Source: Phoronis ovalis (lineage: Eukaryota; Phoronida; Phoronidae). Taken from it: a stretch of DNA of 11,161 nt. The translations under genes were made by a program, and so were the position numbers. The stretch is from positions 1-11,161 of the forward strand of contig JAOXYB010055767.1 in the NCBI GenBank assembly GCA_028565635.1. Reading direction: 5' to 3'. The notes under the pieces were generated by a model. The model ran no database searches. It saw only the letters and a list, made by a program, of their open reading frames with translations, and was not told where the DNA came from. Below are positions 7,901 to 11,161 of this stretch, in pieces; position 1 is the stretch's first letter, and each line of letters begins with the position of its first letter.

Positions 7901-8727
7901 TCACAACTTAATCAGCTTCAGTACTTGAGTGACAAGCTAACAAGGTTTGTTTGCATGTTAAAGTAGCTAATTTGTTTCAAATGTAGTTGCCTTTTCCAAA
8001 TATTTTAGCAAGAACATAGTAGACTTAGGAAGTATGGAAGGTAACTTTCAAATTTAAAGTACTTTGCTCTCAATTGTAACAAATAAAATATGTGGTAATT
8101 ATTAGTATTTTCTATAGTTTGATTTTAAATATTTTTAGTGTTGCCTATAAAACTTTCCATAGTTGTGCGGACAAAATAGATGAAGAAAAAAGTAGTAAAC
8201 TGAAACAAGTTATCTTCGACTATTTTGAAAATTCACCACTGTGCAATCTAGAAGACAGAGTTACAAATATAACAGTAAGTAAATTATTGAACAATACTGA
8301 AGTTTTGAGACCACATTAGTGAGTTTTATTGCAGATAAGGATGTTCAGCGCTTTTCATTTCTATATTAAGTTTCTAATTGCGAGTCTTCACACACAAACA
8401 CACACTGTGATGTTGCTGCCACTTAAAGTGTTATGAAATTGTTTTTTTATTTCTTATATATGATGTATTTACCCGTCTGTTTTATACTAGTTGCCGAGTG
8501 ATGTGGAGTGCCATTTAAGATCTGATGTGCGAAATTTCATCACAATTTATGCAAGTGAACATACAATTAATGGACGAGTTATTGCAAGAATATTTCATGG
8601 AATTGGAAGCCCGTGTTTTGCAGCAGAAATTTGGGGCAAAGTTCGACGATTCTGGAGATGCCATCTATGTGTTGATTTTAATAGCATCAGAAAAATAGCT
8701 ACTGAGGAATTAATTAGAATGAAGTGA
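1819..8727 (+). CDS. RECQL4: RecQ4-type ATP-dependent DNA helicase, 14 exons, 5'-partial
   Basis: RECQL4 homologue: a 3'-to-5' SF2 helicase that in animals acts in replication initiation and genome maintenance in the nucleus, and also in mitochondria. Joined exons: 1819(or 1830)-1941, 2163-2255, 2583-2719, 3238-3501, 3713-3895, 4477-4630, 5103-5356, 5610-5744, 6436-6541, 6785-6915, 7297-7465, 7767-7944, 8139-8274, 8491-8727. Phases agree at every junction, giving 762 residues from the ATG at 1830. Numbering from that ATG, the motifs are FR-x-GQ (55-59), Walker A (79-83), DEAH (181-184), GLTATAT (215-221), IIIYC-x-RR (280-287), motif V (about 346-357), GRAGRDG (381-387) and zinc residues C431, C433, C458 and H461. 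A C-terminal region resembling human RECQL4 follows, and no RQC or HRDC domain is seen. The segment matches the human protein from just before the helicase core to its end. The Sld2-like N-terminus is missing from this window. No stop or frameshift interrupts the frame, so the gene looks functional. Confidence 0.93.
2060..2103. repeat. Two-copy 21-bp TG-rich tandem repeat in intron 1
   Basis: Two 21-bp units (2060-2080 and 2083-2103) match at 19 of 21 positions, both running from a TGTGTGT block through TGTAAATA to CCAA. They lie in the 221-bp intron 1942-2162 and look like simple slippage duplication. Confidence 0.7.
2163..2255 (+). CDS. RECQL4: RECQL4 exon 2: motif 0 (FR-x-GQ) of the helicase
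   Basis: Encodes residues 38-69, including [20 protein letters not shown]. This is the adenine-recognising motif 0 of RecQ helicases (F55, R56, G58, Q59), followed by IMRILSG, a near-invariant lead-in to the Walker A strand. The acceptor is GATACATTGCAG (ends 2162). The donor is GTAAGA at 2256. The exon opens with two bases of the split Ala codon and closes with one base of the split Gly codon, matching exon 3. Confidence 0.93.
2256..2582 (+). other. Intron 2 (327 bp)
   Basis: GT-AG intron with donor GTAAGA and acceptor CAAAATTGCAG. A frame opens here at 2417 and reads into exon 3, but its first 55 codons or so lie upstream of the acceptor and match no RecQ sequence, so they are intronic read-through. 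I see no repeat or RNA gene. Confidence 0.85.
2583..2719 (+). CDS. RECQL4: RECQL4 exon 3: Walker A and motif Ia
   Basis: Encodes residues 69-114 with Walker A T-G-G-G-K-S at residues 78-83. The nucleotide-binding Lys codon AAG is at 2621-2623. LCYQLPA, typical of RecQ proteins, follows, then motif Ia [10 protein letters not shown] at the exon end. This exon provides the ATP phosphate-binding loop. Its 137 nt fit a phase-1 start and phase-0 end, and the donor is GTAATA. Confidence 0.95.
2720..3237 (+). other. Intron 3 (518 bp)
   Basis: GT-AG intron, AT-rich, from donor GTAATA to acceptor TTTATAATAG. I see no long reading frame and no repeat shared with the rest of the window. Confidence 0.85.
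3238..3501 (+). CDS. RECQL4: RECQL4 exon 4: motif Ib region and DEAH box
   Basis: Encodes residues 115-202 (88 whole codons). [10 protein letters not shown] is followed by Walker B/motif II C-I-D-E-A-H-C, with DEAH at 3436-3447. The aromatic-rich [14 protein letters not shown] then couples ATP and DNA binding in RecQ enzymes; human RECQL4 has an almost identical stretch here. The donor is a strong GTAAGT, in phase 0. The residues needed for Mg2+ and ATP hydrolysis are intact. Confidence 0.95.
3713..3895 (+). CDS. RECQL4: RECQL4 exon 5: motif III (GLTATAT)
   Basis: Encodes residues 203-263, opening [19 protein letters not shown]. The GLTATAT at 215-221 is motif III, linking ATP hydrolysis to strand movement. 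An Ala-rich stretch and then [14 protein letters not shown] complete the first RecA-like lobe and the bridge to the second. The exon is 61 whole codons, phase 0 at both ends, with acceptor TGTATTCAAG and donor GTACCA. Confidence 0.94.
3896..4476 (+). other. Intron 5 (581 bp), carrying a transposon relic
   Basis: GT-AG intron from GTACCA to acceptor TTATTTATATAG. About half of it (roughly 4105-4395) is a decayed end of the TTAA-flanked foldback family found at 9621-10377, described separately. The remaining sequence is AT-rich and featureless. Confidence 0.85.
4105..4391 (-). mobile_element. Decayed half-copy of the TTAA foldback element
   Basis: This block matches the reverse complement of the left part of the element at 9621. 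It runs in order through AGTATCTGCAGG, TGTTGGAC, TTTTACCCAAAATGG, ATAATCATGTG, TTTTTCATAATCC, AAAATGTATACTTTTATT and GTGTGAATAACTTGTCC. It ends in TTAA at 4392-4395, where the intact copy has its TTAA target site. The outermost G/C-rich tip has decayed. The opposite end is missing or unrecognisable, so this is a truncated, non-coding relic. It sits inside the intron well away from the splice sites. Confidence 0.75.
4477..4630 (+). CDS. RECQL4: RECQL4 exon 6: second RecA lobe, motif IV
   Basis: Encodes residues 264-314 plus one base. [17 protein letters not shown] (motif IV, about 278-294) starts the second RecA-like lobe. The exon ends in a variable lysine-rich loop, KASKGRI, that corresponds to a variable loop in the human protein. 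The donor GTAAGA leaves phase 1, completing a Lys codon with exon 7. Confidence 0.92.
4631..5102 (+). other. Intron 6 (472 bp)
   Basis: GT-AG intron with donor GTAAGA and acceptor TGATCTTGTTACAG. The frame open from 4994 reads into exon 7, but its first 36 codons or so are intronic. I see no repeat or RNA gene. Confidence 0.85.
5103..5356 (+). CDS. RECQL4: RECQL4 exon 7: motifs V and VI with arginine finger
   Basis: Encodes residues 315-399. [10 protein letters not shown] is followed by the motif V segment [37 protein letters not shown] is next; GRAGRDG (codons 5300-5320) is motif VI and supplies the arginine finger for ATP hydrolysis. [11 protein letters not shown] closes the lobe. The [10 protein letters not shown] form is the general RecQ consensus. 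The donor is GTAAGT, phase 0. This is the longest continuous conserved stretch in the gene. Confidence 0.96.
5610..5744 (+). CDS. RECQL4: RECQL4 exon 8: R4ZBD start, first zinc cysteines
   Basis: Encodes residues 400-444: [20 protein letters not shown], then a helix and F-K-P-C-K-C-K. The C-x-C pair (C431 and C433; codons 5703-5705 and 5709-5711) aligns with the first two zinc ligands of the RECQL4-specific zinc-binding domain, which replaces the RQC domain of other RecQ helicases. Whole codons, acceptor TTTCATTTCATAG, donor GTATGT. Confidence 0.92.
5745..6435 (+). other. Intron 8 (691 bp), the longest intron
   Basis: GT-AG intron with donor GTATGT and a weak-looking acceptor TTAATTTAAG. It separates the two halves of the zinc site. 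It contains the candidate TTAA-flanked element 5973-6273, which accounts for much of its extra length. Confidence 0.85.
5973..6273. mobile_element. Candidate TTAA-flanked miniature element (AGGCAC termini)
   Basis: A 301-bp segment begins AGGCAC and ends GTGCCT and is directly flanked by TTAA at 5969-5972 and 6274-6277. Inside the tips, the two ends continue to match imperfectly over about 15 bp (AGGCAC-T-T-CTAT). TTAA duplications are typical of piggyBac and Kolobok/T2-type elements. It has no coding capacity. The short tip match could be chance in AT-rich DNA, so this is a candidate only. Confidence 0.35.
6436..6541 (+). CDS. RECQL4: RECQL4 exon 9: second half of the zinc site
   Basis: Encodes residues 445-479 plus one base. 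[12 protein letters not shown] contains C458 (codon 6475-6477) and H461 (6484-6486), aligning with the last two zinc ligands of the human RECQL4 zinc-binding domain. The helix [13 protein letters not shown] follows. The donor GTAGTC is weak, but the phase-1 end joins exactly to exon 10 as a Gly codon. Confidence 0.9.
6785..6915 (+). CDS. RECQL4: RECQL4 exon 10: C-terminal region (LLIYLEL...W)
   Basis: Encodes residues 480-523. [16 protein letters not shown] aligns with the human stretch after the zinc site (LLCYLELHPHHWL). [15 protein letters not shown] then matches the human Gly-Gly-Pro and Leu-Gln pattern. This is a family-specific region with no separate named catalytic motif. Acceptor TTCCTCACAG, donor GTAAGC, phase 0 end. 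Confidence 0.9.
6916..7296 (+). other. Intron 10 (381 bp)
   Basis: GT-AG intron, donor GTAAGC, acceptor with a long pyrimidine run CTCTTTTTTTTTTAAG. The middle (about 7015-7250) is less AT-rich than other introns and could be an old unrecognised repeat, but I found no partner for it in the window. Confidence 0.8.
7297..7465 (+). CDS. RECQL4: RECQL4 exon 11: C-terminal region (MGWE motif)
   Basis: Encodes residues 524-579 plus one base. [14 protein letters not shown] is followed by [20 protein letters not shown], matching the human CPPLAVCLAQ and SSSVEFDMVKLVDSMGWEL segments. The region is helical and specific to RECQL4. The donor is GTATAT, and the phase-1 end joins exon 12 as Gly. Confidence 0.92.
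7466..7766 (+). other. Intron 11 (301 bp)
   Basis: GT-AG intron with donor GTATAT and acceptor TTTGTGTTTACAG. The ATG-started frame at 7703 is a read-through of its last 63 bases into exon 12. Nothing else is seen. Confidence 0.85.
7767..7944 (+). CDS. RECQL4: RECQL4 exon 12: [10 protein letters not shown]-terminal segment
   Basis: Encodes residues 580 to about 638. [14 protein letters not shown] and [20 protein letters not shown] align closely with human GVLVEFSELAFHL and PGDLTAEE...DFLYGR. The exon ends in a Gln/Leu-rich helix. The donor GTTTGT is unusual but supported by phase: the trailing AG plus T of exon 13 gives Ser. Confidence 0.92.
8139..8274 (+). CDS. RECQL4: RECQL4 exon 13: C-terminal segment (DEEKSSKLK)
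   Basis: Encodes residues 639-684. [10 protein letters not shown], then [19 protein letters not shown], aligns with human FHSVAFPSCG and [20 protein letters not shown]. The acceptor is AATATTTTTAG and the donor GTAAGT. The short acidic insert seen in human after this point is much reduced here. Confidence 0.9.
8491..8727 (+). CDS. RECQL4: RECQL4 exon 14: terminal exon with IFHGIGSPC motif
   Basis: Encodes residues 685-762 and the TGA stop at 8725-8727. [12 protein letters not shown] is followed by [20 protein letters not shown] and RRFWRCHL, matching one of the most conserved C-terminal blocks of animal RECQL4 (human [14 protein letters not shown]...RRFWRKYL). The ending ATEELIRMK matches ATEELLQ in human, so the natural C-terminus is present. 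The acceptor is TTTTATACTAG at 8490. Confidence 0.94.
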   Translation: MPSDVECHLRSDVRNFITIYASEHTINGRVIARIFHGIGSPCFAAEIWGKVRRFWRCHLCVDFNSIRKIATEELIRMK

Positions 8728-8855
8728 TATAGTCAGTATGTGTTGTAAGGACACAAGAATGTCGAAGGAAATGAATTGTAAAAGCATTATTTATTTGCAT
8801 GCTATATTTGATATATTAATGAAATAAGCCAATTCTAAACAAATTATTTTCTTGA

Positions 8856-8861
8856 AATAAA
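8856..8861 (+). promoter_or_regulatory. Polyadenylation signal AATAAA for RECQL4
   Basis: A canonical AATAAA lies 128 bp after the TGA stop, in CTTGAAATAAATC. Cleavage would be expected about 10-30 bp downstream, giving a short 3' UTR of about 150 bp. No better signal occurs nearer the stop. Confidence 0.6.
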
Positions 8862-9616
8862 TCTATTGTATTGATGGAAATGTATTAGCAGAATTTTTAA
8901 TTGGCTGATTTGGTACTTTCAGACAATTTTGTATAGATTAAAAGCAGTATCAGAAACAATGTACAAAGTGGGGGGGGGGGGGCTAATGTTTGCAACAGGA
9001 GATTTGACAGCTATACTATTATATATTATAAAGACAATTTGTGTTATCCACCGCCAGATAGCATTCTTGTTAATATCAGCTATAACACTAAAATAGGAAA
9101 TTTACTTTTGTTTTACACTTTATTTTTCCACCGCAATTTCGGTCCTTGGGGCAGCAACTCTAAAAAAATTAAACTCTTAGATATAGACAATCCTAGGAAA
9201 AAAATGCCTACACATGTAGTACTTGTAACTTCTGTTGATTCTTATGCGTTCATGTTGCCCTGGCTATTCAGAATTTTATGTAGTTGACATCAATCTTCAA
9301 AGAACCAACAGAAAGAAAATTTCAAGATTATATATTATATTTAGAGTCTGGCTGAGCTGAAATGCAATTAACTTTCTTCTTTTGAACTTGTATCTTTTTC
9401 TCACTCCTAGTAGTAAATTGTTTTTTTTGGCTTCATACATACTCAGGAAGAACTGGTATCTTTTGACAAACCTTTATTAATATTCATTTTGTCATGTTTA
9501 GTAGGAATGAAACTTCTACAGACTAAAAAATATCTGTGTAATTTGAGAGAAAGCAGATGTCATGAATGGCATCATGTACAGTATATAGAAATATATTATT
9601 GAACTTTTTTGAAGTT
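8862..9616. other. Downstream intergenic region
   Basis: AT-rich DNA after the helicase gene. It contains a run of 13 G at 8970-8982 and an 82-codon open frame at 9039-9287 that I do not recognise. That frame has no recognisable domain, no clear splice sites and a non-ATG first codon, so I do not call it a gene. The rest shows nothing identifiable. Confidence 0.6.
8970..8982 (+). repeat. 13-base G homopolymer
   Basis: An unbroken run of 13 G in AT-rich surroundings, about 240 bp past the helicase stop. The exact length is prone to sequencing and replication slippage error. Confidence 0.9.
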
Positions 9617-9620
9617 TTAA

Positions 9621-9905
9621 GGGGGTGGAACCCATTCAGGACAAGTTATTCACACTTTGAGTTGAATTTTGGATAGTTTAATAAAAGAATAGACTACGGA
9701 TTTTTCTCTAATAATCGATACTAGAGGGGATGATTATTAGAGAAAATACAATAATAAAAGTACATTTTTGGATTATGAAAAATCCTATTATTTATGTATC
9801 ACATGATTATGTATCAGTAAGGGAACCATTTTGGGTAAAAGGTAATGTTTTTCATAACATAAACTTCAAAAAAATATATGTCCAACAAGCCTGCAGATAC
9901 TAAGC
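9621..9905 (+). repeat. Left inverted arm of the TTAA element
   Basis: Imperfect inverted match to 10141-10377, reading from the GGGGGTGG tip inward to GTCCAACAAGCCTGCAG. It is longer than the right arm because of a 57-bp nested insertion at 9697-9753. Confidence 0.8.
9697..9753. mobile_element. 57-bp nested insertion with perfect 15-bp inverted repeat
   Basis: Compared with the right arm, which reads AGACTAATAAAAG, the left arm is interrupted after AGACTA by 57 bp. The insert contains TTTTCTCTAATAATC (9702-9716), a 15-base loop and its exact inverse GATTATTAGAGAAAA (9732-9746). No TTAA duplication is seen, though TA occurs at both edges. It could be a tiny foldback insertion or a local rearrangement. 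Confidence 0.6.
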
Positions 9906-10140
9906 TAAAATTTGGGCAAAATTAACTTCCAACTAGGATCTTTAACAAATAGTCTTAGATTTTTGAAATTCTTCTTAGTTCTGAAATGGTGTGCTTCTAA
10001 AGATATGGGTGTCAGAAAAAACATGAAAAATTTCTGTAGTTAAATTTTGTAAAGTCACAACTTTTGAATGATGCAAAATTTTAAAAACCTTGGAGATCTG
10101 TATTTTGAAGTTTATTTTGGCCTAGTTTCAACTTCGTGTT

Positions 10141-10377
10141 GGGGGTGTTGGACTTGTATTTTTTTGAAGTTTACAAGTTGAAAAACACGAGTTTTTGCCC
10201 AATATGGCCTTACTATTTACATAATCATGCGACAAGCAAAATAATTTTTTGTAATCCTTAAGTTAATACGTTACTAAAAATGTATACTTTTATTAGTCTA
10301 TTTTTTCATTAAACTGTTCAAAATTCAACTCAAAGTGTGAAGTTATGAATAACTTGTTCCAACTGGGTCCCACCCCC
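10141..10377 (-). repeat. Right inverted arm of the TTAA element
   Basis: Reverse-complement partner of the left arm, from GGGGGTGTTGGAC to the CCACCCCC tip. It carries an extra 8 bp (around GAAGTTATGAATAACTT) near the tip that the left arm and the intron-5 copy lack, probably a short local duplication. Confidence 0.8.
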
Positions 10378-10381
10378 TTAA

Positions 10382-10904
10382 CTGGAAAAAGAAAATTATG
10401 ATATTCGATAAAAATATATAGTATAACCATGTTTTCAGAAGAAGTAAATGCAGATTATCTTTTATTCGCTATGAACTTTTGGGTAATCTAACATAATATG
10501 CTGTTATGAACCACAAAAAAGCATGTATGCAAAATTTTTTTGATAGACAATCTTTCTTTGCTTCCATTTCAAGTAGCATTCTCAATTCATGCTACTTTTA
10601 TCTCCACCATACTTAGGAATAACTACAGACATATAAATGGTACTATGTTTTTTTGAATAATGCATCCTTGTAGCCTGTCACAAGTAGCAACGTATTTTTA
10701 GTTTGTCTGTATGACTTTTCTAAACATGTATTTATACCCAATTTTGTGCCCTTTAAAAATTAAACAAGTAAAAGTTTATAAAAAAAAAATAAAAAAAATT
10801 TAAGTAATAAAATTGATTAATATTTTAATCAAAATTTAAATAACATTATCAGAATATAAACTAGCATCAAAAATCATTTTACATTTGTCAAGATGTCTAG
10901 GTTT
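10382..10904. other. Intergenic AT-rich stretch
   Basis: No gene is seen. It holds an A-rich run (about 10780-10799) and a small perfect hairpin, TTGATTAA-TATT-TTAATCAA, at 10813-10832. Neither has an evident function. Confidence 0.6.
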
Positions 10905-11161
10905 TGTTGTTTATTAGGACTTGAGATACAAAAAATTTTCATAAACGACATTAAGAGATAGACATTCAAAAGTATACATTTTTGCAAAGTTATACTAAGT
11001 TGTTGATGAATTCAAAGGAAAAAAGTTGAAAATAATTCTCATGATCTGTTAAGCATCCATTTTGGGTAAAAATAGTGTTTTTCGAATATTAATTTTCAAA
11101 AAGGCGCAAGTCAAAAACCCTTGCCGGCACAAATTTGGCATAAATTCTCTTGGTATATATA
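10905..11161 (+). mobile_element. Third, diverged copy of the TTAA element, cut by the window edge
   Basis: In the same orientation as the left arm of the 9621 element it shows, in order, ACTTGAG, ATTTTCATAA, AGATAGAC, AAAAGTATACATTTTTG-AAAGTTAT, CCATTTTGGGTAAAA, GTGTTTTTC and TTTTCAAAAA-GCGCAAGTC. The match is clear from about 10918 and weak before that, so the left boundary is approximate and no TTAA site could be fixed. The copy runs beyond 11161. Confidence 0.55.

Larger units (their letters stand above)
9621..10377. mobile_element. TTAA-flanked foldback-like non-autonomous DNA element (757 bp)
   Basis: The element begins GGGGGTGG and ends CCACCCCC, and is bounded on both sides by TTAA (9617-9620 and 10378-10381), consistent with a 4-bp TTAA target duplication. 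The left arm (9621 to about 9905) and right arm (10141-10377) are imperfect inverted repeats of some 230 bp, sharing AACTTGTTCC-like, CACTTTGAGTTGAATTTT, AGTTTAAT, ATAGACTA, ACATTTTT and AACTTCAAAAAAATA stretches. A unique centre of about 235 bp separates them. No transposase is encoded. TTAA targets are known for piggyBac and Kolobok-type transposases; a TA target with AGGGGGTGG tips is an alternative reading. Relatives occur at 4105-4391 and about 10905-11161. Confidence 0.8.

Noticed and set aside
8389-8405. CA-rich microsatellite in intron 13
   Set aside because: It is too short and interrupted to be notable.
10780-10799. A-rich run taken as the tail of a retroposed gene or SINE
   Set aside because: No RNA polymerase III boxes, tRNA-like head, target duplication or coding remnant was found upstream of it.
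10813-10832. Perfect 8-bp stem hairpin as a terminator or regulatory site
   Set aside because: Hairpin terminators are not expected in animal nuclear DNA, and short AT palindromes arise easily in this composition.

Overview
This is a window of AT-rich nuclear DNA from a eukaryote, almost certainly an animal. The evidence is a plus-strand gene split into many short exons with GT-AG introns, flanked and invaded by short non-coding transposon relics. Intron sizes (about 190-690 bp) and the protein sequence fit an invertebrate, plausibly an arthropod. The sequence alone does not fix the species.

The one confident gene is a RecQ4-type (RECQL4) DNA helicase, read from 14 exons between about 1819 and 8727. 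All 14 exons join in frame: 2,289 nt counted from the ATG at 1830, giving 762 residues plus stop. Every helicase motif is present and intact: FR-x-GQ, Walker A GGGKS, DEAH, GLTATAT, motif IV, motif V and GRAGRDG. The RECQL4-specific zinc-site residues (C-x-C ... C-x-x-H) and the long family-specific C-terminus follow. The N-terminal Sld2-like region that starts replication in this family was not found. It probably lies upstream of the window behind an intron, so the gene is 5'-partial here. A polyadenylation signal AATAAA follows the stop at 8856-8861.

Layout. 1-1800: no confident gene; it holds a diverged direct duplication (78-437 and 547-862) and a weak candidate secreted-peptide exon (864-1052). 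1819-8861: the helicase gene. Intron 5 carries a decayed transposon half, and intron 8 carries a candidate 301-bp TTAA-flanked element. 8862-11161: no supported gene; a 13-G tract, then a 757-bp element with long inverted arms flanked by TTAA (9617-10381), and a third relative of that element running off the right edge.

The most interesting non-genic content is this TTAA-targeting, foldback-like family. It has three copies in 11 kb, and one copy carries a nested 57-bp insertion with a perfect 15-bp inverted repeat. I found no sign of a wholly new molecular system; the window reads as an ordinary housekeeping gene in transposon-rich surroundings.
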